A stretch of DNA of 64,000 bases from Planomonospora parontospora (GTDB lineage Bacteria > Actinomycetota > Actinomycetes > Streptosporangiales > Streptosporangiaceae): positions 217,718-281,717 of the forward strand of contig BMQD01000008.1 in NCBI GenBank assembly GCA_014647935.1, in the 5' to 3' direction. This document shows, piece after piece, positions 16,801-24,032 of the stretch (the first letter of the stretch is position 1; every line of letters starts with the position of its first letter). The position numbers were made by a program, and so were the translations under genes. The notes below the pieces were generated by a model that saw only the letters and a list, made by a program, of their open reading frames with translations, did not search any database and was not told the origin of the DNA.

Positions 16801-17088
16801 GCCGACCAGGCGGCCGCCGTGCACGACCTGGCGGCGACCCAGGACGGGGTGGTGGCGGTGGGCCGGCAGGGCGCTCGGGGGGAGGGGGACAGCGCGGTGT
16901 GGACCTCAGGGGACGGGCGGTCCTGGCAGCTGCACACGCCCACCCAGGGGCACCTCGCCGGTGGCGGCCTCCAGTGGCTCGGCGCCGTCGCGGTCTCCGG
17001 CGACCAGGTGGTGGCCCTGGGCCGGTCCACCACCTACGACGCCGACCACCTCACCCTGTGGCGGTCGACCCTGGCGGCGGACCGATGA
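13804..17088 (+). CDS. Membrane-anchored Asp-box (BNR-like) beta-propeller protein
   Basis: A 1,094-residue protein. Residues 1-320 are disordered, rich in Pro, Ser and Arg, and contain three copies of RPD(R/L)LVAxxP (near 14320, 14416 and 14656). One membrane helix (LVVPLVMVLVLTAAVGGGLALW) leads to a large external part with about twelve Asp-box motifs, S-x-D-G-x-x-W/F, for example VSPDGGTTW, SSVDGHRW, TSPDGRSW, RSGDGGRSW, TSADGREW, VSADGVTW and TSGDGRSW. Such repeats mark sialidase/sortilin/VPS10-like propellers. No sialidase catalytic Arg triad or FRIP motif is evident, so a binding or structural role is more likely. GTG 13804 follows GGAGG by 8 nt. Confidence 0.8.
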   Translation: MASGPHDPRSRERPADGGGASGGTPHGAESQQSQEPHGFRRPDPSQEPPSPHSPPTIQHFPPGPSDGRPRGLPLSSPWVAPPFAAPAPEEADLPASSRAPAAGRRRPYAQPYASPAAAASSSPGSAEPEDPSAGRGPSETPGPAEASSADRHATGASATGPGAESRPRGRAAGRPDRLVASAPAEPVPPAPEPGAESRPRRGTANRPDRLVASGPPRRVRRPQDEPRDDPQDDPGKRPQAVTVPGPESEPPAAPSGEPAGWTPEREDDFEPVRRVGRPPAGRPARPDLLVAQGPPRRGPGGGRHRPAAAPSAVRRSSPKRGRGGRRLVVPLVMVLVLTAAVGGGLALWGWVSDSLGTGLRLAGGDFQPADGTFASPVDGGGDGSSQVLNAVAAVGPTVVAVGSDTTSPVPRPLFLVSPDGGTTWRLGKVTGFAGQEGGPATVGLVAGGDGRWLAAGNEPSGTGGPAGSLTVGLWSSVDGHRWSAVDAEGLTAFASGDRITDLARTSSGFVAVGTAVLGDGTSGAAAWTSPDGRSWTRVETRDIGAPDRIRGLRAVAARGDAVVALADPAQGGPGSVVLRSGDGGRSWLPSGVALDGVVAQPGTLAVARKGFVLVPLQQRSAKGEVRVHCSADGGKWEACGAITGLDAQGSGVKRLTSSPEGVAAVTETGLERYAVHTSADGREWTRAADLGRLPGSLRALAVSGTGTLVVGGDERAAEVDNRLVLITAAKGSKAKAVPLSEIRGLVRAARETARVAAGEGRFVAVGSVFGDAGIWSSPDGEKWQAAGPAEILGGAHRQALGDVAYGRKGWLAVGGTMSGASSTEPLLVTSADGGDWRRVPAADALRPAGDRDFLAPHVVAAGPSGYVLAGEERGAATAVPVLWFSADLKRFTRAAGLPAGGAGVRLHDVSPTSSGYMAVGGSGTAGHETGVVWVSADGVTWTARKPVVPVGATSAGLRHVVTYGGQAVAIGAAETAEGSRAFGAVSRDNGATWETVWLPADQAAAVHDLAATQDGVVAVGRQGARGEGDSAVWTSGDGRSWQLHTPTQGHLAGGGLQWLGAVAVSGDQVVALGRSTTYDADHLTLWRSTLAADR

Positions 17089-17470
17089 CTCCCCAACCGG
17101 TGAGGGCGTCCAGCAGGCCGGAGACCAGGGGCAGGCGGGGCAGCTCGCCGGGGTCGAACCAGCGGGCGTCGGTGGCGTCGTCGCCGGGGACGAGCACGCC
17201 GCCGACGACCTCGGCCAGGTAGTCGCGGATCTCGTAGACCACGCCTTCCGGGCCGGGGCGGTCCACCGTGCCCGCCAGCGGCCCGACCGAGACCGTCAGC
17301 CCGGTCTCCTCCGCCACCTCCCGGACGACCGCCTCGGCGTCGGACTCGCCGGGCTCCACCCGGCCGCCGGGAACCGACCAGAGCCCCTCGCCGGGCGGGC
17401 GGCCGCGGCGGACGAGGAGCAGCCGCCGGGAATCATCGGAGATGATCGCCCCCACACAATTTACGCGCAC
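17051..17470 (-). CDS. Nudix hydrolase (MutT-like)
   Basis: A 139-residue hydrolase with an intact Nudix box, GGRVEPGESDAEAVVREVAEETGL (written here as its two halves GGRVEPGESDAE and AVVREVAEETGL), which binds Mg2+ and cleaves nucleoside-diphosphate-linked substrates. LLLVRRGRPPGEGLWSVPGG is the usual strand before the box, suggesting a MutT/ADP-ribose-type enzyme. The gene converges on the Asp-box gene and their 3' ends overlap by 38 bp (17051-17088). The start is GTG 17470 with a -10 element 7 nt upstream. Confidence 0.88.
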   Translation of the reverse strand: MRVNCVGAIISDDSRRLLLVRRGRPPGEGLWSVPGGRVEPGESDAEAVVREVAEETGLTVSVGPLAGTVDRPGPEGVVYEIRDYLAEVVGGVLVPGDDATDARWFDPGELPRLPLVSGLLDALTGWGVIGPPPGSTATG

Positions 17471-17483
17471 CTGAACAAGATTA
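17471..17483 (-). promoter_or_regulatory. -10 element giving leaderless Nudix mRNA
   Basis: On the minus strand TAATCT (17483-17478) is followed by 7 nt and the GTG at 17470. The Asp-box gene lies downstream on the other strand and a DUF6758-like gene diverges from here. Confidence 0.5.
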
Positions 17484-17544
17484 CGGCTCCATAACGGACT
17501 GCACTCTTGACTGACCGGTCATCAGAAGAGCACCGTGGGTAGGC

Positions 17545-18186
17545 GTGAGAGCATCGCCTACCTGCCCACGCTGTTTCGGCCCGCTTCGCCCGCCGAGTGC
17601 TTGGTCAAGCGCCTGGCGATGCGGCCCGCACGGCGACGTCCTGCCCCTGCAGCCGCCGCGGCAACCGTCGGAGGCGGCCGTGGAGGCCGTCACCCGCGAG
17701 GCCCACGTCCCGGTCTGGATGCCGTGGCCGCTGCCGGCCGGCTGGCTGGTCACCGGGTTCGCCGCGGCCGGCGACGAGCGCACCGGCACCCGGGCCACCG
17801 TCGTCGCGCTGTCCGGCCCCTCGCTGACCCAGGGTCCCGCCGATCTGCTGATCATCGCGGAGGAGCCGGGGGTGGGACTCGGCGCGGGGTTCGCCGGGCT
17901 GCCAGGCCCCGACCCGGGGGAGGGGTTCGGCGACGGCCCGCCGCACGCGAAGATCGACGTGAACGGCCACCCCGCCGCGCTCTGGTGCGTGAGCGGCGCC
18001 TCCGACCGGGCGGTCTACGCCGGTGAGGCGATGGGCGACTGGCTGTGGGCCGTCGTCTGGCCCGCCGACGCGGGCTGCCTGGTCGCCCTCTTCGAGCTCT
18101 CCCTGCGTGACCTGCGCGACGACGGGCAGGTGTTCGACCTGCCCTTCGGCGCCTTCTCGCCGCGCCTGGAGGTCGGGGAGGCCTGA
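17545..18186 (+). CDS. DUF6758-like protein with N-terminal Cys motif
   Basis: A 213-residue protein that begins with a short zinc-ribbon-like segment (SPTCPRCFGPL, then WRCGPHGDV) and continues with a domain marked by VWMPWPLPAGWLVTGFAAAGDERTGTRA, PADLLIIAEEPGVGLGAGFAGLPGPDPG and GDWLWAVVWPADAGCLV. This pattern is typical of an actinomycete-specific family listed as DUF6758; its function is unknown. The GTG start at 17545 keeps the CPRC motif close to the N-terminus. It precedes marC on the same strand, but with a 174-bp gap and a separate -10 (TAGCAT, 18318-18323). Confidence 0.7.
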   Translation: MRASPTCPRCFGPLRPPSAWSSAWRCGPHGDVLPLQPPRQPSEAAVEAVTREAHVPVWMPWPLPAGWLVTGFAAAGDERTGTRATVVALSGPSLTQGPADLLIIAEEPGVGLGAGFAGLPGPDPGEGFGDGPPHAKIDVNGHPAALWCVSGASDRAVYAGEAMGDWLWAVVWPADAGCLVALFELSLRDLRDDGQVFDLPFGAFSPRLEVGEA

Positions 18187-18360
18187 CGGCCCGGCGCGCC
18201 CGGCGGCGTCCTCGTGCGCCCGGCTTCGGCGCCCCAGCATGCCCTGATGTCCGAGCATGCCCCGACGTCGGCCCGGCCGGGCGTGGAACCCCGCAGGTCC
18301 CGGCGCGGGCCGGATGGCTAGCATTGAGGCGATCCCCCTCCGCTCCGGCCAGGGGGACGC

Positions 18361-18978
18361 GTGTTCGACATCCAGTTCTTCGTCGAGGCGTTCGTCACGA
18401 TGTTCGTCATCATGGACCCGCCCGGCATCATCCCGCTCTTCCTCGCCTACACCGGCGGCCGCGGTACGGCCGAGCGCAGGCGGATCGCCTGGCAGGCGCC
18501 CATCGTCGCGTTCTGCCTCGTGGTGCTGTTCGCGGTCTTCGGGCAGGCGATCCTCGGCTATCTGCACGTCGAGGTGGCGGCCATGCAGATCGCCGGCGGC
18601 CTGCTGCTCCTGCTGGTCGCCCTCCAGCTGCTCACCGGTGAGACCGAGCCGCCCGCCAACACGATGAAGTCCAACGTGAACGTCGCCCTGGTCCCCCTCG
18701 GCACGCCCCTGCTCGCCGGTCCGGGGGCGATCGTCGCGACCATCGTCTTCGCGCAGCAGGCCGGGGCCAAGAGCGGCGGCATCCTGGCGCTCGCCCTGGC
18801 CATCGGGGTCGTGCACATCCTGCTCTGGGTGTTCATGCGCTTCTCGCTGGCCATCGTCCGGGTCGTCAAGGAGAACGGCATCGAACTCGTCACCCGCATC
18901 GCGGGCCTGCTGCTCTCGGCGCTCGCCGTACAGCTCATCATCACCGCCATGCGCACGCTCCTGGGAGTGGCGCCGTGA
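18361..18978 (+). CDS. MarC-family integral membrane protein
   Basis: A 205-residue protein with six membrane helices. Family signatures are FVTMFVIMDPPGIIPLFLAYT, AMQIAGGLLLLLVALQLL, VALVPLGTPLLAGPGAIVATIVF and LLLSALAVQLIITAM. The MarC/NAAT family was once linked to multiple antibiotic resistance, but that role is not supported in E. coli, and transport function remains unclear. GTG 18361 has AGGGGGA upstream. Confidence 0.88.
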   Translation: MFDIQFFVEAFVTMFVIMDPPGIIPLFLAYTGGRGTAERRRIAWQAPIVAFCLVVLFAVFGQAILGYLHVEVAAMQIAGGLLLLLVALQLLTGETEPPANTMKSNVNVALVPLGTPLLAGPGAIVATIVFAQQAGAKSGGILALALAIGVVHILLWVFMRFSLAIVRVVKENGIELVTRIAGLLLSALAVQLIITAMRTLLGVAP

Positions 18979-19119
18979 CGCGCGGCGTCGCAGTCGACCT
19001 GCGAGGGGGCTCCGGCGTCTGGACTGAGGAGCGAAGGAGCGCAGCGGATGAGCGACGAGGGAAGACGGCGGTTACCGGCCCCTGAGCCGCGACGCGCAGC
19101 GTCGCCACCGACAGAGGCA

Positions 19120-19155
19120 TTGATCTGCTCCCGCCCTGAAAGCGGCGGGGATTCC
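19120..19155 (-). ncRNA. Right-end hairpin resembling the 3' end of a TnpB guide RNA
   Basis: On the minus strand this reads GGAATCCCCGCCGCTTTCAG then GGCGGGAGCAGATCAA, a short stem with a conserved-looking end that typically closes IS200/IS605-family orfB elements and forms the 3' scaffold of their guide RNA. It lies about 60 bp beyond the stop codon of the TnpB remnant. The guide segment would begin at 19119 and read TGCCTCTGTCGGTGG. Expression is unknown. Confidence 0.4.
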
Positions 19156-19215
19156 CGTGCCGCTCACGCGGCAGCCCGCGGTGCGCCGCGCGCCGTGGAA
19201 CGGGTGCTTGACGCT

Positions 19216-20114
19216 TCACCGACCCGGGCACCCCCCGAAGTCTCCACGCCCTGAGACGACCGGCCCGGCCGCCTGTCCTTTGATTTTGACGCATTTCGCC
19301 GCGTTCACATCGGCGTGCTCGACCTGCCCGCAGGCGGTGCAACGGAAGAGCGCTTGGCTCTCGCGGCTCTTCGCATCCACCCGCCCGCAGGCCGGAGCCG
19401 AGCACGTCTGGGACGTGTACGCGGCCGGAACCGCACTGACGACACTGCCGGTGTAACGGGCCGCCGAGCGCAGCGCGACCTCCAGCCCGTACCGGCCCTT
19501 GTCCAATATCGCCCGGTTCGGGCCAGACTTCTGCGCCACCCGCGCACCCGGCGCCGCGGCCGTGCCGGACGCCGACGCGGTCATCGCGCGCACGTGCAGG
19601 TCCTCCAGCACGATATGCGCGTAATCGCGGGTCAGTCGGTGCGCGGCCTGGGCGGTGAAGTCCGCGCGCCGCCGCCGCGCCCGGCGGCCGCGACAGCCGG
19701 AAGGGCACCCAGCCGAATTTCGGCAGGAACACCCGCGCCCACCGGCGGTTGATCGTCTGGACCGGGATCTGCTTGGGGATGGGGAACCGGAACGACGGCC
19801 GCCAGCGGGCCCGGGTCTTCCAGCGGACCTTCCAGGTGCCATGCCGCCGGCACGCCGCGTCCAGGTCCTTGAGTGCCTGCTGCAGCGCCTGCGTGGGTGC
19901 TTCGGCCAGCCAGGGAAAGTCCCTTTTTGGCCTCGGCGAGCTGCCGGCACTGCTCGGCATAGCCGACGAACGCGCCCCGGGCGCGGTAGACGCGGCGCTG
20001 CTCCAGTGCGGTGTTCCACACCGCCCGGCACACGGCGGCGACCCGCTCGGCCAGCAGCCGCTGCCCGGCGTCGAACTCCAGCCGGTACCTGCGCCCGGTC
20101 AGCACGCGAAACAC
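19216..20114 (-). pseudogene. TnpB (IS200/IS605 OrfB) remnant, frameshifted and internally deleted
   Basis: Parts of one TnpB fall in three frames of the minus strand. The N-terminus is FRVLTGRRYRLEFDAGQRLL...ERVAAVCRAVWNTALEQRR (20114 to about 19920). The middle is DFPWLAEAPTQALQQALKDL...VKRW-like WKVRWKTRARW...PVQTINRRWARVFLPKFGWV (to about 19690). The end is DYAHIVLEDLHVRAM and the zinc finger TCSAPACGRVDAKSRESQAL with FRCTACGQVEHADVNAAKCV. The RuvC-I segment with its catalytic Asp (GVDxG) is missing between the last two, so the protein cannot be an active nuclease. No tnpA is present. Confidence 0.8.
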
Positions 20115-20117
20115 CTC

Positions 20118-20624
20118 CCCACCCCATCGATCACCCGCCCTGCGTGTGCGGACTCGAACGCGTTAGCGGCCACGTCATGATCGAGGAGGGTGAACACCGG
20201 CACGGCGGACACCGGGTGCCCGCGCCGCCCGCCTGGCAGGGCATCGTGACCGCAGAGCGGCGGAACGCCGCCGATGACGCGGGGCCGCACCGCCGGAAGA
20301 GATCACGATCGGGGTGAGCGGTGGCTCCGGGACCGGGGCCGGGCTGCGCGCGTTCGATCGCGAAGGCGACCCTGTCCAGCTCCTGGCCTGCTCCCCGCCC
20401 CCGGCCGTCGGCGGCGAACCGGTCACCTCGCCGGAGGGCTGCTCCTTGCCCGGCCCGCGCACGGAGTCCACCGGCCGAACCAACCGCGCCATCACGCACG
20501 GCCGCTTCCGATCTCCGGGCTACGTGGCCGCTTCCTGCGGTGGAGCCCTGCTGACCGTCCTCAGGACCTGCATCGACCAGCAGTCCCGCTCTTCGGACGT
20601 TTGCGGGTTCCGCGCCGCGCGCTC
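20118..20624. other. Unassigned 500-bp stretch upstream of the TnpB remnant
   Basis: The stretch contains short open frames on both strands (for example GTG 20314-20640 on plus and 20175-20495 on minus) with no similarity I recognise and no convincing ribosome sites. It probably represents the left part of the decayed element or other insertion debris. Codon-position bias is weak compared with the neighbouring genes. Confidence 0.5.
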
Positions 20625-20694
20625 GGGATGGCCCGCCTGACGGCGGGCCATCCCCTGACGGGGACCGCATTCATCCTCGGCCTGGAGGCCGAGG
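20625..20694. repeat. Two strong hairpins upstream of the MBL gene
   Basis: GGGATGGCCCGCC (20625-20637) pairs perfectly with 20642-20654 around a TGAC loop. CCTCGGCCT (20675-20683) pairs with AGGCCGAGG (20686-20694). On the minus strand the second is framed by GAATCCGGAGAAAG and GATGAATGC, like another orfB right end. They may be a second element scar or a terminator array. Confidence 0.55.
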
Positions 20695-20712
20695 CTTTCT
20701 CCGGATTCCCGG

Positions 20713-20727
20713 TAAGGTTCTGAAGCG
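20713..20727 (+). promoter_or_regulatory. -10 element close to MBL gene start
   Basis: TAAGGT at 20713-20718 lies 8 nt before GTG 20727, with no ribosome site between. Confidence 0.45.
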
Positions 20728-21455
20728 TGACAGCCCGTATCGAGCGAGTGGTGACCGAGGGTGACGTCGACGTCGACGGCACCGAGCACAAGGTCGAGAA
20801 CAACACCTGGATCGTGGGTGACGATGAGGAGGTCATCGTCATCGACCCCGCGCGCGACGCGGAGAAGATCCTGGAGCAGGTCGGCGAGCGGGAGGTGCTC
20901 GCCGTCATCTGCACCCACGGCCTGCCCGACCACGTCGGCGCCGCCATCGAGGTGGCCGCGCGAGACGAGGCCGTGGTCGCCATGCACCCCAAGGACAAGC
21001 CGCTGTGGCGCCGGACCTGGCCGGACACGTGGCCGGACATCGAGCTCGAGGACGAGGGCGTGTTCGCCGTCGCCGACGTGGAGCTGGAGGTCATGACGAC
21101 CCCCGGTGTCACGCTGGGCGGCATCTCGCTCTACTGCGAGGAGCTGGACGCGGTCTTCACCGGCAAGACGCTCCTGGCCGACGGCCCGGGCAGGATCGGC
21201 GGTGAGTACCCCGCGCTGGCCGACCAGCTCTCCACGATCGGCGGGCGGCTGTTCACCCTGCGCCACAGCACCCGCGTGCTGCCCGCGCACGGCGAGGAGG
21301 CCGTCATCGGCGACCTGGAGCCGCGGTTCGACGCCTGGCTGTCCGGTTCGCTGACCCGCGGCACCGCGGAGGCGGAGGCGGAGGCGGAGGACGAGGGTCC
21401 GCTGAAGGACGGGACGCGCGCCGCGGGGATCCGGCTGAACCTCGACCGCGACTAG
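20727..21455 (+). CDS. Metallo-beta-lactamase-fold protein with degenerate metal site
   Basis: A 242-residue protein of the MBL fold, glyoxalase-II-like: NTWIVGDDEEVIVIDPARD, VICTHGLPDHVGAAIEVA, TTPGVTLGGISLYCEELDAVFTGKTLL and RVLPAHGEEAVIGDLE. The canonical HxHxDH is HGLPDH (second His is Leu), TPGHT is TPGVT, and the GD bridging Asp is GK. Three metal ligands are thus replaced, while the first His, the DH pair and the last His remain. It may bind one metal, or none. The C-terminus has a short Glu-Ala repeat (TAEAEAEAEDEG). The next gene follows after 6 bp, so they form an operon. Confidence 0.8.
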   Translation: MTARIERVVTEGDVDVDGTEHKVENNTWIVGDDEEVIVIDPARDAEKILEQVGEREVLAVICTHGLPDHVGAAIEVAARDEAVVAMHPKDKPLWRRTWPDTWPDIELEDEGVFAVADVELEVMTTPGVTLGGISLYCEELDAVFTGKTLLADGPGRIGGEYPALADQLSTIGGRLFTLRHSTRVLPAHGEEAVIGDLEPRFDAWLSGSLTRGTAEAEAEAEDEGPLKDGTRAAGIRLNLDRD

Positions 21456-21461
21456 CCCTCC

Positions 21462-22391
21462 ATGGACCAGCTCCCCCTGGAGGGCGTCCCGCGGCGGCTC
21501 TACTCCTGCACGCCGTCGCGGCTCAACGGCTGGCTGGACTGCCCCCGGCGCTACCGGTTCGGCTACCTCGACATGCCCGTGCCGCAGCGGGGGCCGCGGT
21601 GGGCGCACACCAGCGTGGGCGTGAGCGTGCACAACGCCCTGGCCGGCTGGTGGCGGGAGCCGTACGACCGGCGCACCCCCGCGACGGCGGAGGCGCTGCT
21701 GGCCAGGGGGTGGATCGGTGACGGGTTCCGGGACGCCGGGCAGTCGGCGGCCTGGCTCGACCGGGCGCGGGCGATGGTCGCCCGCTACACCGCGACCCTC
21801 GACCCGGCCGACGAGCCCGTCGGCGTCGAGCGGACCGTGGCGACCAAGACCTCCGTGCTCGCGCTGTCCGGCCGCGTCGACCGGCTCGATCGCAGGGGCG
21901 GGGAGCTGGTCGTGGTCGACTACAAGACCGGCCGCCGCCCGCTGACCGAGGACGAAGCCCGCTCCTCGCTGGCGCTGGCCGTCTACGCCCTGGCCTCCTC
22001 CCGGATGCTGCACCTGCCGTGCAGGCGGGTCGAGCTCCACCACCTGCCGACCGGCTCGGTCGTGGCGTGGGAGCACACCGAGGAGTCCCTGGAGCGCCAC
22101 CTGCGCCGGGCGGAGGAGATCGCGACCGAGGCCGCCGAAGCCGACGAGCGCTACGGGACCTGGGCGGAGGCGGCGGGACGGAGCTCGCGCGCGAGCGCGG
22201 GCAGGGGCCGGGGCAGGGGCGCGGCGGGGAACGCGGACCGCACGCCGCCGGAGGTCCCGCCGGAGATCGAGGCGCTCTTCCCGCCGCGGACCGGCCCGCT
22301 CTGCTCGTGGTGCGACTTCCGCCGCCACTGCCCCGAGGGGCGGGCGGCGGCGCCGGACAAGCTTCCCTGGGACGGCCTGGCCGACTCCTGA
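21462..22391 (+). CDS. RecB/Cas4-like PD-(D/E)XK nuclease with Fe-S cysteines
   Basis: A 309-residue nuclease of the PDDEXK_1 family. The catalytic core is LSGRVDRLDRRGGELVVVDYKTGR, with the Asp and the D-x-K pair. A cluster of cysteines, one at the N-terminus (LDCPRRYRFGYL) and three at the C-terminus (CSWCDFRRHCP), matches the 4Fe-4S staple of RecB/AddB/Cas4 nucleases. Such proteins trim DNA 5' or 3' ends during repair. It starts 6 bp after the MBL gene. There is no CRISPR array in the window. Confidence 0.88.
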   Translation: MDQLPLEGVPRRLYSCTPSRLNGWLDCPRRYRFGYLDMPVPQRGPRWAHTSVGVSVHNALAGWWREPYDRRTPATAEALLARGWIGDGFRDAGQSAAWLDRARAMVARYTATLDPADEPVGVERTVATKTSVLALSGRVDRLDRRGGELVVVDYKTGRRPLTEDEARSSLALAVYALASSRMLHLPCRRVELHHLPTGSVVAWEHTEESLERHLRRAEEIATEAAEADERYGTWAEAAGRSSRASAGRGRGRGAAGNADRTPPEVPPEIEALFPPRTGPLCSWCDFRRHCPEGRAAAPDKLPWDGLADS

Positions 22392-22565
22392 GGGTCCCGG
22401 ATCCTTCCGGCCCGCCGTCCGCGGTCGACGGGCAGGGCCCGCACCTGAGCGTCGGGGAGCGCCGGGCCGTTGCCCCGTGGGGCGGGGAACGGGCGCCGAC
22501 CGTCGCGTCATCGGCGCCGGACGCCCGACAGATGGCGGATGATCCGGCGCGGACCGGCTGTGAGG

Positions 22566-22825
22566 ATGAACTCCATGGATTCCGAACTCGAAGCCTTCCT
22601 GGCGTTCCTTCCGTCCTGCCCGCCGCCTACATCGCGACCGCCGAGTTCGACCCGCTCCGCGACGAGGCCATCGAGTACGCGCTGCGCCTGCTGCGGACCG
22701 GCGTCCCGGTCGAGCTGCACCAGTGGGCCGGGACCTTCCACGGGTCGCAGGCCCTGCCCGCCGAGGTGTCGCAACTGCAGATCGCCGAGCTGGGCGCCAC
22801 CCTGCGCCGTGCTCTGGCCGAGTGA
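22566..22825 (+). pseudogene. Remnant of HSL-family alpha/beta hydrolase (esterase)
   Basis: The first codons (MNSMDSELEAFLAFLP, from 22566) look like the N-terminus of a fold-3 acetyl esterase. The frame then shifts and runs directly into the family's C-terminus: LPAAYIATAEFDPLRDEAIEYALRLLRTG and VELHQWAGTFHGS, with the catalytic Asp and His. The central 200 or so residues, including the HGGG oxyanion motif and the GDSAGG nucleophile, are gone. It is a deletion pseudogene. The preceding 174 bp (22392-22565) show no feature. Confidence 0.75.
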
Positions 22826-22933
22826 GGTGAGCAAGCCTCGCCGAAGCGCGTCCGGAGCAGGCGGCGGCTCCTCATGGGGCCGCCCGTGCACGTCGCCCCG
22901 GTCCTGGCACCGGCGGCCGCGGTGTGACCCGCT

Positions 22934-23869
22934 TCATCCTGTCGGGCGCTCTCCGGCGGCCGGGGACGCGCCGACCGGCCAGCGCCGGGGATCGGTCAGC
23001 CCTTTCAGGCCCCGGCTCACGTCGTAGCCCGCCGCGCCCAGCCGCCCGCGGGAGGCGGTGAGCATCTCGCGGGTCCGCCGGGTGAAGGCCCGGTCGTGGA
23101 CGGGTTCGGGAAGGGCGTTCATGCTCAGCCGGAACGCCCGCAGCGCCGCGGTGACCGCGCCGCGGGGCACTTCGGGCAGCACGCCGTACATCCTCCTGGC
23201 CCAGCCGGGCAGCGAGTGGTAGCACAGGGCGCCGAACGGGAAGTAGGCCGGTTTGCCGGGGTTGAGCATGCGGAGCCCGGCGGGCAGGCGCGGCCAGAGC
23301 AGGAAGCGGACGGTCTCGGCGGCCTCGGGGGTGACCTTCAGCGCGGGCCGGACCCCGGCGAGGTAGTCGTCCAGCTCGGCCAGCGAGCCCGGCACGTCCT
23401 CGGCGTGCAGTCCCACGTAGCCGGCACTGCGGCGCTGCTCGGCGAGGTAGCGGTCGGCCTGGCGGTCGCTGAGCGCGAGACCCGCCCGCCGCGCCACCGA
23501 CAGGTAGGACGAGACCTCGGCGCAGTGCACCCAGAGCAGCAGTTCGGGGTCGTCCACCCGGTGGGTCCGGCCGGTGTCCGGGTCGTCGATGCGCAGGCTC
23601 CGGTGGATGCCCCGGACCCGACGGCCGATCTCCTCGGCCTCCGCGGGGCTGCCGAAGGTCACCCGGCCCACGAAGTCGGCGGTACGGCGGAGCCGCCCGA
23701 ACGGGTCGTCCTGGAAGGTGGAGTTCTGCCAGACCCCGCGCATCGCCAGGGGGTGCAGGGCCTGCAGCATGAGGCCGTGGACGCCGCCGATCCACATGGA
23801 GCGGTCGATGTGCACGAGCCAGGTCGCGGTGTGCGGGGGCTGGACGACGATGTCTTCGATGCTCGCCAT
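22934..23869 (-). CDS. MpaB-like oxygenase (DUF2236)
   Basis: A 311-residue protein of the oxygenase MpaB/latex-clearing-protein-like DUF2236 family. Motifs are RSMWIGGVHGLMLQALHPLAMRGV, FQDDPFGRLRRTADFVGRVTFG, RVRGIHRSLRI, LLLWVHCAEVSSYL and SLPGWARRMYG. The conserved His and Arg residues are thought to ligate a haem b. ATG 23869 was chosen; a TTG 21 nt further out is also open. A TTGGACG-GAT-CGTCCAA palindrome lies 24 nt upstream of the start, so it is probably repressed by a TetR-type protein not encoded next to it. Confidence 0.85.
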   Translation of the reverse strand: MASIEDIVVQPPHTATWLVHIDRSMWIGGVHGLMLQALHPLAMRGVWQNSTFQDDPFGRLRRTADFVGRVTFGSPAEAEEIGRRVRGIHRSLRIDDPDTGRTHRVDDPELLLWVHCAEVSSYLSVARRAGLALSDRQADRYLAEQRRSAGYVGLHAEDVPGSLAELDDYLAGVRPALKVTPEAAETVRFLLWPRLPAGLRMLNPGKPAYFPFGALCYHSLPGWARRMYGVLPEVPRGAVTAALRAFRLSMNALPEPVHDRAFTRRTREMLTASRGRLGAAGYDVSRGLKGLTDPRRWPVGASPAAGERPTG

Positions 23870-23892
23870 GGTAAGTAGATGGTTACACAAGA

Positions 23893-23909
23893 TTGGACGG
23901 ATCGTCCAA
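23893..23909. promoter_or_regulatory. 17-bp TetR-type operator palindrome
   Basis: TTGGACG GAT CGTCCAA has two perfect 7-bp arms and sits in the mpaB-like promoter. The form GGACG-N3-CGTCC is usual for TetR-family operators. Confidence 0.55.
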
Positions 23910-24032
23910 CAGGGTGTCGCCTCCGTGGTCGGGAACCGTCCCGTGACGTGCGTCCCACCGTGACTACCGTGACCGCCGGGGAACGCCGGGGAACACCGTC
24001 TCCGTGGCGGGGGAACCGTACCGCCGGAGCGG

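Noticed and set aside
13759-16824. A 1,021-codon minus-strand frame antisense to the Asp-box gene
   Set aside because: Shadow frame; the plus-strand Asp-boxes are regular and the plus start has a good ribosome site.
21462-22391. Cas4 of a CRISPR system
   Set aside because: No repeats, cas1 or cas2 occur in the window; the protein fits stand-alone RecB-like nucleases.
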